From Maratus speciosus (lineage: Eukaryota > Arthropoda > Arachnida > Araneae > Salticidae): a DNA stretch of 64,000 bases. Each line of letters opens with the position of its first letter. Positions within the stretch are counted from its first letter, which is position 1. A model generated the notes under the pieces. The model saw only the letters and a list, made by a program, of their open reading frames with translations. It was not told the origin of the DNA and searched no databases. Positions 31,586 through 42,400 of the stretch are shown one piece after another. The stretch is taken from contig CAWVRF010001075.1 of assembly GCA_963932465.1 (NCBI GenBank), positions 62,001-126,000 of the forward strand, written 5' to 3'. The position numbers were made by a program, and so were the translations under genes.

Positions 31586-31593
31586 GGGTATTG

Positions 31594-31681
31594 TTGATCA
31601 AGTTGGTAGCTATGCAAACCTAATCAGTACCAATTTATGTCAAGATCTAACTGAAGTTGAAGTTTGATGAAATTTTATGTA
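31594..31681 (+). repeat. ~280-bp tandem repeat, unit 2, left part
   Basis: 'caagttggtagctatgcaaa' to 'gtttgatgaaattttatgta' matches unit 1 up to its 'gaaattctaagtctcg' point. There a TTAA insertion splits it. The text resumes at 38667 with 'gtcttaaaatatagttatca'. Confidence 0.85.
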
Positions 31682-31859
31682 TTAACTCTTGCAGTACTAA
31701 GATCAAAACGTTATTTAAATGCATACGATGGGGTCATTTTGACCCCATATGTAATTTCAATGTTTGGGCCAGAAAACTGATCAAAAGATAAAATATTGAC
31801 ATAATACTGTACTGGCAATCAAGATTTATTAGAAAGGAGAAAATATAATCTCCACAATA

Positions 31860-33032
31860 CAGTAGACTCTAAAATCCACACATCACCACAGATTCAAATG
31901 TAGGGGTAAAAATACAAATTTTTTAGTTTTATATCATTCTGTATGTATTTTAATACCTATGCAATTCTCGATAATACGACTGAATGTGTTTTTCATGGAG
32001 GAAGTATAAATTTATTTGTGAAAAAAGTCAAGATATAACTGGTAATCACAATCTCTTTACCGATATATATATGTATTAATCAAACTTTTTTGGTTATTAA
32101 GACTGGCTAAACCTGAAATAAAACTTCCTTACTTTATGATTTTGATGTGAAATAACAGGTTACCTTTACGAGGAAAGTTTCATTGAATAATTCAACGAAA
32201 ATGTATCTCATTTTTATTATGCATATTTAATTACAGTAGACTCCCTCAAATCCGCACAGCTTGGGACCAGAGGTTGTGCGGATTTTAGAATTTTGCGGAT
32301 TTCTGGTCACTGATTTGTTTACATTTTTGAAACATTAATTTGATTGGTAGTTAAGCAAGGGAAATTATAATGAATGCTTACAATAAAGTGAAACATTAAA
32401 ATAAGTAAAATATTAAAATAATTTATTAGTTTAAACGTGAGTAATTATTAAAATAATTAGAAAAATATTAAATTACTACTGACAAAATCAATTCAATTCG
32501 ATTTCAAAAGTCCTATGCTGCCATCTATCGGTAAAACGATCGTAGGATCGGTACGTCATCATATAGATATGCTAGTTTATATCAAAATCAAAAGTAATGT
32601 AAATTTATTTAATAATAAATCAAATGTAATAACCAAAAGAGAATGATTAACAAAAAATTTAGTAAAAAAAAAAACATTGCGGTAGTCGCTGATTTCGGTA
32701 CCATCTTGAATTTTGTTCCTGCAACTTAACTGTAAATTTCATTGTTTACATCTGAAAAAAATACGCGGATTTTAGGGTCGCGGATTTAAGGGAGTCTACT
32801 GTATACATTATTTTTTACTTGACCCCTTACTTTTTATCATTTTAATTTATTACTTTACTTAATTATTTTAATATTTTACTATATTGCAAGCATTCATTAA
32901 AATTTTGATTGCATTATTACATTCAAAATTACTGTTTAAAAAATGTAAACAAAGCAATGACCAGAATCTGCAAAATTCTAAAATCCACACAACCTCTAGT
33001 TCCAAGCTGTGCAGATTTGAGGAAGTCTACTG
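31860..33032. mobile_element. Tigger-like MITE, outer copy
   Basis: Starts CAGTAGACTCTAAAATCCACAC after TA (31858-31859) and ends with the complement of CAGTAGACTTCCTCAAATC before TA (33033-33034). The right portion (32810-33032) is an inverted, diverged match to the left portion of the inner copy ('caaatctgcacagcttggaa', 'gaatgcttgcaatatagtaa' on the minus strand). Without the inner element it is about 600 bp. Confidence 0.7.
32234..32801. mobile_element. Tigger-like MITE, inner copy (568 bp)
   Basis: Ends CAGTAGACTCCCTCAAATCC and the complement of GGATTTAAGGGAGTCTACTG, flanked by TA (32232-32233 and 32802-32803). Pairs of 'ccgcac'/'tgcggat' and 'cgcggat' motifs lie just inside the termini. 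It has the architecture of Tigger/pogo-derived MITEs. Non-coding, and nested within an older relative. Confidence 0.85.
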
Positions 33033-33537
33033 TATTACAAATATTTAAAGTAGCACAAAAACTCAAGTAGAAAAAAGTTTAAAAAACAATAACGTTTTAT
33101 AAGAAGTTCAAATTGGCACCATCTTAGTACTGTGAGGGTCAGGGTTAGAAATTGGGATTTTTAAGTAAGGCGTCAAATGACGCCTACAATTTATTTTCTA
33201 GGCGCCAAACTGCATTTCATGGTTGCAATTTTACGTTGTATCGTATTTTCTCATTTCTTTTCACAACCGTGTTAACATTAATATTGTTCCTATTTTTATG
33301 TGTTAAGGGTAAGGGGGTATATATTAAAAACACTATCATTGTTAATCACTAAAACAAAGTAAAAACTGGTTTTCTATAAAACAGTAAAATTTGATTAAAC
33401 TACAACATATGGATGCTAGAAAAATGTTTAACTAATTATTTTTATATAGCTTATATGAATACAAAAGTTGAAAATACAAAAATCACAAACAAAGAATACA
33501 AAAATTAAAATAATATCTTGAATTAAAATCAGGCCTC

Positions 33538-35618
33538 CTAACTCGTTAAATTTTTAAAATCAGGCCTCCTAACTCGACCGAGTGTTACATCAGAGTACCA
33601 TAAATTAATGGCTTTTTGTGCATTGAAATTATCTAATGTTGGTCCATACAGTTTTATTAAAAGAATGTCATTGATCAAATTCAGTGACAAACGATTCCTT
33701 GTGTTTGTCTTAATAAGATTAAGTTGGCTGAAACCCCTTTCACATTCAGCAATGCTCAAGGGAAGAACCATAACAAATTCCAAAATTTTCCTGATGTTAT
33801 AAAAACTCGTATTAGATTTGGATTCTGCGATTAATCGCTGCCAAGCAGCTTTGCATGGAATATTTAACTTATCTTTAGTCCACATTTTATAGTCAGAGAA
33901 TTCCTCGATTAATGCATCTTTATTAATGTTTTTTCTTACATTGTGTGGAAGATTATTTATGAGTTCTTCTAATTGATTATTAACTTTGTTCTCATCATCT
34001 TCTTTCAATTCATAAAGGGAGCATGGGTCAAATATTTTTAAATTTGCAAAGATGGTTTCATTTGTCATATTATAGAACCGTTTATTTAAAGATTCTATTA
34101 TTTCAGTTATAAGCTTTCTCCGGTCTTCTTCAAACAAACGTAAATTCGAATCATTCCGAGACAGTGTTATATCTTTATACTTTACTTCAGTACCTTGAAA
34201 ACTCTGGGCATTTTTAAACTCCTGAAGGCTTTTTGCATCTTCAGAAATCATTTTTGAAAGTCTTTCTTTACTAGATTCAAACTTTACAAAAAAATCGCTC
34301 AGAAGCAAGAACTTTTGCTGAAAAGTTTCAGAAAGTCTTGCAAGAATGTGAGAAATATCTTCATATAAATGAAGGAAATTCAAAAATCTTTCACATTTCA
34401 AGGTTTTTAAATATCCTCTTAATTTTGCACATTCTGTCTTTTCTTTTTCAGCAGCAACAACCTGTTCCATATGAATTATAACTGCATGCCAGTTCTTAAT
34501 AAGAACCTGAACAGCTCGATGCCGTGATTGCAACCATCGAATGCCATGCAAACCAACAGGCCGCAAAACTTTTTCATCAAGGATTTCGGAGAGCGATTTA
34601 AGTTCCCTTGTACGTTTGGCACTGTTGTGGTAAAAGGAATAAATTCCTTTAATTGTGTCTTCAACATTAGTAACATACCTCACACATTTTAGTGCATCAG
34701 CTAAAGCTAGCTCTAATCTGTGTGCTACACAGTGAACTGTTGCTAAATCTCCACAGTCGTCCTCCATTAATTTGACAATACCAGAAACAGGTCCCATGTT
34801 TACGCTAGCACCATCAAAACTGACTGCAACCAGTTTTTCCTTCCAATCTGGTATAAATTCTTGTACAGCAGTTTCTATTGTGGATTTTATTCCAGAAGCA
34901 CATTCATTTTCGCATTCTTTCAAACCAATAAAAGTACATCTTACATCTCCTTCATACAAATAATAAACATATATTATTTCTGATGATATTGTTGCCCTGT
35001 CAGTGGATCCATCAGCCATCATAGAAAAAAAATCAATTGAAGAAAACTGTTCTTTAATTTCTGATCTCATGCTTTCTGCAATATATTTAACGAATTGTTT
35101 AGCTGCTTTATCATTCACATATGTGTTGCCAAACTTTATTCCATTTTTTTGTTGGAGTGCACATAAACTGGGAAAGTCATCAAAAGCATAATCCTCTTTA
35201 GCAATTAGATATGCTGTATTGAAGAGCTTTTCCATATTCGAAAGTAATTGGGAATCCATTTTCTTAACTGCAGGCATCAGTGGTGCTTTAGATGGATTAT
35301 CTTTGGCTAATTTTGCTTTGCAAGAATTATAATGCGTAGCAGACATACTATGCTTTTTTACCTGAAAAAAAATAATATTTTAATACAAACTCAAAATAAA
35401 ATTCATTAATTTTTTAAAAAAGGCCAGAACTTTTTAATTAAATATTTTTTATGTGCTGTAAAAATGATGAAAAATTTAAAAATGACTTAATTTTTCTTAT
35501 TAATTTTAAGTTATTTATTCACCTACATAGAGATGTTGCAAAACAAAATAAAATTACAGTATGCTACTTATCCCTCTCTCCCCCCTAAAAAAGTAAATCT
35601 TTTATTAAATTATACATT

Positions 35619-35649
<31 letters not shown>

Positions 35650-38039
35650 TCCTCTTGGTAGAATTTTAATCCAAAACTAATGAGGATATAAAATTTGTAC
35701 TATTGATTATTCAATTACTGGAAATATTATCAATTTTTTGGTAGTATATTATTCTAGGCCGAATGTTCTGACACAATAATAATTAGAAATCGACCGACCG
35801 AAACTTTCATTTAATTTTCGGCCTAAAATCCAAGTTTTGCCGAAAATGAAATCGGACCAAAACTCGGCAGAGATTGTGTATTCCAAATCTTCTTTCGAAT
35901 ATTTTCAACTTTACTCACGGCTGAAATGAGACTATTGCTATGAATTCCATTGTTTATAATTATCAGTCATGACTGACTCAGACGTGAATGCAAATTATAA
36001 AGCAAGCAACACATATTTGCCTAAACTGTTTTACGCGCTCATTAAAAGCTGCAGCCTTAAAAAAAAAATAGAGAATTTTTAGTTTGAAACTACAGAACTG
36101 TTTTGAATATTCTTTCAGAAAGTTCTAGTATAACATATAATCATTTACAAACAGTATTATAAAAAATAAACCTACATTGTATGTATACCTAAAATCAAAA
36201 TATTTTTAAAGTATAAATAAAATTCTTGTAATTAGAAAATATTTCTGTATTCATTGATAAATTAATTACGTTTTATTTTATATGGAATTATAATTTTTTT
36301 ATTTATATCCCAAAATAAAAAATTTTGGGACTAAGGCACTCAGAGCCAATTTTGGCCACACTTATAATTAATAGTTATAAATATTTAATAAGCATGTATA
36401 ATTAATAACTATATAAATTTAATAAAAACATATAATTAATAATTATGTATGTATTGATTACTGATTACTTTAAAAAAAGTTCCAATGTTTTTGTTTTCGG
36501 CCGAAAAGAGAAAGAACGCCGAAATTCCGTTTCCATCAATTCAATCCTTAATAATTACGGCTATTGCCAATTATCCTGCATGCTTACCAGATAACGGATG
36601 TTTTTAAAATAGAATACGAAAAAAAAAAAAAAAAAAAATCTCCACACAGTTTCTTTCTGCATAATAAAATGTTATCCATCCAAAGCAGATCATCTTATTT
36701 TGATAACGTTTCCAACCTCACGGTGTTTAAGTAAACAAAACAAACCGCATTGGTTCTTCTTTAGATTTGTTCTATAGTGAGTGATTTTTGTAGAGGCTCT
36801 AATTTTCTAATCACTTATTACATTATAATAAAAATTTGTTTCACTGCGTAATTTACTATGTTTGCAACTTGCTGAAAATTTCAAGAAAATCCCTCCATTA
36901 ACAACGAAGATATCTTTTTTTTTTTTTTTTTTTTTTTTAATAGTAAGGAAAAGCACAAGCAGAGCTGGCTTTTCATTTATTTTTCTTTTGTATACTTATT
37001 CTGTTTGCTTGCAGTGCAATAATTTCTTTTTTCCGCTGAAACATTTGCAGAGTTCTTTTTATATGTGAGGTTGAATATGAATAGAATTTGAATAGTTGCT
37101 CTCGCTTTAAAGAGGGAAAAAGAAATTATAATGAGGCTACTTGTGCACGGCTGTTCTAAGATCCAAAGTTACTTTCTAAATTAAATTAGTTTTTGTTTAA
37201 GAATGCATGAAATTGGGAGTTGATTTCTTACCATGAAACTAATGTAATCGAATAGCGTTTTCCATATTTGGTAAATACATCTTTTAGAAATTATTTTCAA
37301 ATTTAATTATTTTTTTATTTATTTTAAAATATTTAAAATTTTTTTAGGGCATTTTATTTTAAATATTTACGAACATATCGCGTAAAGTAACAATTTATTT
37401 CTGATAGGTGGTTCTGATGAGTTTTTCGTTTTGGGGAAATAAATTATTTATCGCGATTCGTGTCACATGACGACACTTTTCGACTTTCCCGAATTGCGAC
37501 GTCGGAAATTAGGTTCAAAATGCCGCATTTGATAGTATTTCTGAATAATCAACTTAGGAAAAAAAATATGCAAAGTAGATAATATTGTGAGTGAAATTTG
37601 AAATTAATTTCAATTCACATTATCGGCGATAAAGCTAAGTAATAGGTTCAAGTAATTGATAGTTCCCGATTTTGCAATTTACTCAGTGGAGAGATGAGTG
37701 ACAGTGAATATTATTTTATAAAAGAAAAATAATAACAGAACAAATTATTCTTAGAATGAAATTACTTACCATTTCATATCTCAATGCTGGACATCCATTA
37801 ACAAAGTTTGTCTCTTCCGGTTTAGCATATTCTTTACATAGGGTACATAGCATCAAATTTTCTTCTTGAATGAGCCATGGGTGCTCTTTTTTCCATTTTA
37901 AGAATGTTGAATTGCTGACTTCTTTGCGAATTAATTTAGAATTCTCATTGTTAGAATCTAGCGGTTCTTTATTTTCGATTTTTAAATGTTTATTTGGAAA
38001 TGGTAAGGAAAAAAACGAAGTTATATCGCGTTTCGCCAT
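33538..38039 (-). CDS. hAT transposase, KIAA1586/ZMYM-like, two exons
   Basis: Exon 1 is 38039-37770 (90 codons, ATG start, donor GTAAGT) and exon 2 is 35361-33538 (acceptor TTTTTTTTCAG, phase 0), joined as 697 residues. A C2H2-type TTF/BED-like zinc finger is split by the intron: C65-x2-C68 in exon 1, H94 and H100 in exon 2. The RNase-H-like catalytic core follows: MADGSTD with its Asp near residue 207, VAVSFDGAS with Asp near 273, the 'TVHCVAHRLELA' block, and the C-terminal hAT dimerisation block LPLSIAECERGFSQLNLIK, whose Glu lies near 631. All three expected acidic residues are present and there is no internal stop. By resemblance it belongs with the hAT transposases that gave rise to vertebrate KIAA1586-like proteins, though that placement is from memory of the family. 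It should bind the element's ends in the nucleus and cut by the hAT hairpin mechanism. The N-terminus KRDITSFF resembles a PCNA-binding box without its Gln. A ~21-base direct duplication spans the stop codon. Confidence 0.93.
35786..36549. mobile_element. MITE in the intron of the hAT transposase gene
   Basis: Flanked by the exact 8-bp direct repeat AATAATTA (35778-35785 and 36550-36557). The ends carry 'cgaccgaccgaaactttcat'...'tttcggcc' and, inverted, 'ggccgaaaagagaaagaacg'...'ccgtttcc', an imperfect terminal inversion. It is probably hAT-class by duplication length. A short ATATAT repeat lies just before it (35625-35650). Confidence 0.65.
36558..37769. other. Remaining intron of the hAT transposase gene
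   Basis: AT-rich, with a run of about 20 A (36621-36639) and a run of about 24 T (36915-36938). No second gene was seen, and the small frame at 36862 is low-complexity. Confidence 0.5.
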
Positions 38040-38087
38040 TTTTAAACACTCGTGTCATTTAGAAGCTATACTGAACTCAAATATCAA

Positions 38088-38326
38088 TTTTAAACCATGC
38101 TTTCAAACAAGTAGTGCAATAATTTTAAGGGTGTGGTTTTTAAGGTAAGTTTTATTAGTTATTGGTTAAAATCAAGTTAGCTTAGAGGTGATTGACAGGT
38201 GCATAGCAGTTTTAAACCAGGCTTTTGAACTAAGTGCGCAAGCTTTTTAGAGACAGGTGTCTCTCTGGTCAGTTTTATCAGTTATTGGTTAAAAAGAAGT
38301 CAGCTAGGAGGTGATTGACAAATCCT
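38088..38326. repeat. Two-unit ~122-bp tandem repeat upstream of the transposase
   Basis: 'ttttaaaccatgctttcaaa'...'ggtgattgaca' (38088-38209) is repeated as 'ttttaaaccaggcttttgaa'...'ggtgattgaca' (38210-38326). It lies between the transposase start codon and the right end of the element, so it may hold promoter or transposase-binding functions. Confidence 0.75.
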
Positions 38327-38666
38327 ATTGAACCCCCCCCCCCCCCCCCCCCACTGCACGCACGTGAAGAACACCTGTTTTCCATAAAAGAATGGACAGT
38401 AGCATGTGTTTGAAAAAGAAGGAAAAAAAAGAATAACAAAGAAAGAAACAGGCTATTTCAGACGTGACAAAACGACTATGTAAAAAAAAAAAAAAAAAAA
38501 AAACCTTGCGCTAAAGAATGAGAGCGTTTTTTAAACAAAAATTAAAGTGGGAAAAAGCTAGTCGTCAAATTTGACGACTAGGTATAATTGTCTAGTCGTC
38601 AAATGCAATAATTTAGTTGCATTTGGCGACTAACGACCGCTAATTTCTAACCCTGGTGAGGGTTAA

Positions 38667-38835
38667 GTCTTAAAATATAGTTATCATGGAAGAATGCATC
38701 ATAAGCAGTGCCACCTTACACTCAAACCTAATTTATGTTAAATCTAACTGAATTTGAACTGTAATTAAATTTTGTACATTAGTTATTGAGACAGAGATAA
38801 GGTAAAATTTGTCAGATGCAGGCTAACATTTAAAA
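38667..38835 (+). repeat. ~280-bp tandem repeat, unit 2, right part
   Basis: Resumes unit 1 homology at 'gtcttaaaatatagttatca' and continues through 'gcagtgccaccttacactca', 'aaatctaactgaatttgaac' and 'ttgagacagagataaggtaa' to 'gcaggctaacattt'. Confidence 0.85.
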
Positions 38836-39461
38836 ATAAATAGTGTATGGTACCTTGTATGGTTGAACAAGACTATAGATTTTGTGCAGGAATTATTATG
38901 AATCATAAATTAATCATATCGTATTCAGGCAGACCAAAACATTATATATATAAAAAAAAAAAAAACTCATGTCAAAAATTTTCACAATTCCAGTACTTTT
39001 ACTTATTAGTACTTATTTTTTGTATGTTATAAAAAAAAAAAAATCCTAACCAAATTATTTTGTAAAAATCAAGTTATATATTTTTTATAAATACTTGGTC
39101 ATGATATAGGATGTTATTTATATGGAAGTTTTATAAATCATTGACATCACATAGGCAATTACTCATTAAATATGGAGATTTTCCCTCTCTAACAGAAGGG
39201 AACATACACAATATGTATAAAAAATTAAAGGCATACTAAAAGCAACCAATGAAAAAAAGGGGCAGGATACTTGTTCATGTTCAGCAATTATTTTATGAGG
39301 AAATATATTAGTAATAAGTTTAATAACAATTTAAGGGAGAAAAAAAGCATAAAATTTCTTAATATGATAAATAGTCACATTAATTTTTAATGATTTTATG
39401 AACTGCCAATCATAAAAATACAATTAAATGACAACATGATTTAATAATCTTTGTTTTATAT
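38836..39461. other. AT-rich stretch, 3' flank of the gene model below
   Basis: No gene seen. On the minus strand an ATTAAA signal lies about 20 bases after the proposed stop codon at 39462. Confidence 0.35.
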
Positions 39462-42400
39462 CTAAAGTAATAAAGTTGACTTTTTGCAAGATCTTGGATA
39501 TTTGATTTGGACGGTGACTGTGGTAAGGAGAAGTTTTTTTTCAAGAAATCTTCTGGGTACAACTAAATGCAAATGTCTTCTTTTTTTCAAGCAAGGTGCA
39601 TTTTGCCAATTTAAAAAGGACAGGACATTGTGCCTTTAAAAAATGACAAACTGAAAATAAGTAATTTGTTAAACATCTAAATGTAAACTTACACACATGT
39701 ATGTGCATGCTAATTAAACCTATTATGAGAATGAATTACACCCATTCATTCATACAGAGTAAATATAATAGCCTGTTAAATCTGAAATCCTCAAAATTTT
39801 AAATAGAAGCATTATTATCACTTGGTAGGGATTTTTAGCATTTAAATTTCAACTTAAAAAAAAAAAAAAAATTGCCGCCTTTTCAATTTTTAGCCGATTT
39901 CTCTATTTGAAATTTGATAAGTTCAAAAGTAAAAGAAACAGTTATTCCACTTCTGCTGAAGAAGTTCTTGCTGAGCTTATTTTAAAACAATAGTTCTTTT
40001 TCTCTTACACATTTTTTTTTTACAATACCTCTTAAGTAGATGTCATTCTTTCATTGTTCTTTAGCTCGAATTTGATAAATTTATTATTGCAAAAATATAA
40101 CAAAATAAACAGTATTCTTTTAATTGCAGAAAATTATTATATTTGAATGTTATGTAAAAGAATGAATAATTTGATTATTTAAAGGAAATTATGACATTTC
40201 AAATTAGACTTAAACTTAATTTTAAAATTAAATGCTCTTTATGCCAGATAAAAACATGCTTTTTAAAAACTTACAATAGTACTTAATTTTTTACAAGCAT
40301 AAATTTTATGATTTTAATCAATGTTTTTTTTTCTTTTTTTTTTTAAGTGATCTGATGAAAGTCATTGACACCCTACCTGTGACGTCACACGAATCTTGTA
40401 CATAAGAAAATAAGTTTTATAATATGATGTTATTTCTGCAATTAAATAAATTTTACACAAAAAAATTTAGTTTTAAGTTTTCTTTTTCAAAATTTACATG
40501 TAAACATATTCAATTAAAAATAGTGTTTAAAAACACTAAGAAAATGGTTTTAAATGTGACGTTTATAATTTTCACCATTTATTGCTTTTTGTATGCAATA
40601 ACTTACTTTAAAGTTTCTTTTCTATTTTAATATTCATGTGTAACTGTATTTTTCAATTGAAAATTTTTTGTAAATATTATTTGTGCTTTTTTAATAAGTG
40701 ACAACAGTAGGTGAAACTTCAAAATATGAAATCTATTGAAATAGTGCAATTTTTGAGTAAAAAATTTAAAAACAAAAAAATTAGATAAATTAAAAAATGA
40801 TCGCACACTGTCCACTATAAAATAGTCAAGTACAGTGTTGAATTCAGACACTTTTCTCAAGGGGGGGGGGGATATTTTATAGATCCGGTGGAGAAATTGC
40901 ACTTTTGCCCATTAAAAAACATAAAATTTGAAACTCACTGGCGAGGTTACATCTCAATGTTCCAGGGAGGAACGTCCTTCCCTTTCATTCAACAGTGGTC
41001 AAGTATTAAGCTTGTGAAAGATGGTTAAATTTGTTATGCATAGATTTTGATCCTATAAAACTTCCTTAACAGATGAATTTTTATATTAAATAGCATTCTT
41101 TGATTTAAGAACTGTATGTTTATCAACATTTCACTATAAAACTACCAGTTTTCATATTTTTATATGCAATAATTTCTATAATTATGTGGTGAGAAAGTCA
41201 AACGCCTACAATAAATCCAACTATGATAATAGTGCTGGGATAATATGCAAGATATTATTATTATTATAATAATTATAAAGATTATTATGCAAGATATGCT
41301 ATGATAATAGTGCAAGGATTATTATAATTTTTTTTTTTTAGAATTGAAGATAGCTAACAATACACGAATCTACTTACCTATATACGCATATGAAATGCAA
41401 GATTTACCACACCATCCTCTGATACAATCAAATTTTTTAATTTGATTCCCCACTGGAGGAATTTCTGCAACATAACAATGCTGAACAAAGCTTACTATCA
41501 AAATAAAAGCAAAATTGCATTCTCAAAGAAAATCTAGAGTCAAGAAAGAAAATTTTATCTTCTTTTTAAAGTTGTCATATAAGATTATTCAGCTAGGGCT
41601 AAATTAATCTCTGCAGTACCCACTGCCATGCTGCACTGTCTTTTACCCTAATCCTATCAGTGATTGCTTTACCATCTATAATAGTTATTCCTGCCTTAAG
41701 TTATAAAATTTTCATAAAAGGTCAAAAAGATTTAATAAAATAAAGAAAGCTTGAAAACTACATTAAAACAATGCATAAAATCAAGAGAAGAGCATTTTCA
41801 TGTGTAAAAAAAAAAAAGGCAGATAATTATTTTACTTTGAAAAAAAAAATGATTTTTTTAAAGGGCACACTGAAAACAAAATACTCAGAATTTTTGAAAT
41901 GTGTATTTATATTTGAACTATTTAATTATTCACATTCATTCATTAAGAATCAATAATAAATGCATTTTTTGTCTGATGTTACCTTTGTAAAGATTATTAG
42001 CAGAGCAACTCATAATTAGCTAAATACGAAGCATTTCATTAATATATTAAATGGTTTAACACAAAAATACTTAATTTACATGTATTATAATGAAATCTCC
42101 GAAAAAAAAAAGCTTGTGTTCTACCAGAATTCTGTATTATAACTCTTCAGGTATTTTTATTATTATAAATATTGTTTATAAACAGGACAAAACAAAAAAA
42201 ATTACTTAATGAAGTATTAAAAATGAAATGCTAGGGTGGGTTTTTTTAAGGAAACATTTCTCTCAGGATTTTTTTTTTTTTTTAGAGAAGAGCAATAGAA
42301 CATACCATGACAATAGCCTATATACTAAAAACCACAATACCATGAAATAAAATTATACCTTGCTGAAGTAGGATGTTGGATTAGAATAAAGTCGCATATT

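Larger units (their letters stand above)
33140..38655 (-). mobile_element. Complete hAT-family DNA transposon (5516 bp)
   Basis: The termini share the perfect 14-bp inverted repeat CAGGGTTAGAAATT. The exact 8-bp target duplication GTGAGGGT flanks it (33132-33139 and 38656-38663). Subterminal palindromes are present at both ends: GGCGTC-AAAT-GACGCC at 33169-33184, and on the right a perfect 22-base palindrome built on TAGTCGTCAAA (38559-38580) plus an imperfect hairpin (38593-38632). These are plausible transposase-binding sites. The element carries a two-exon transposase on the minus strand. The intact ends, duplication and frame indicate a young, possibly still competent copy. Confidence 0.96.
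31686..38662. mobile_element. piggyBac-like MITE, interrupted by later insertions
   Basis: Ends CTCTTGCAGTACTAAGATC (left) and the complement of CATCTTAGTACTGTGAGGG (right), flanked by TTAA at 31682-31685 and 38663-38666. Removing the Tigger-like pair (31860-33032) and the hAT transposon (33140-38655) leaves about 280 bp. A GGGGTCATTTTGACCCC hairpin near 31730 echoes the internal palindrome of the TTAA element at 12025-12554. The inferred uninterrupted target matches unit 1 of the ~280-bp repeat. Confidence 0.85.

Noticed and set aside
40627..40902. 91-codon minus-strand frame
   Set aside because: It begins inside a MITE fragment with a G-run and continues through low-complexity AT sequence.
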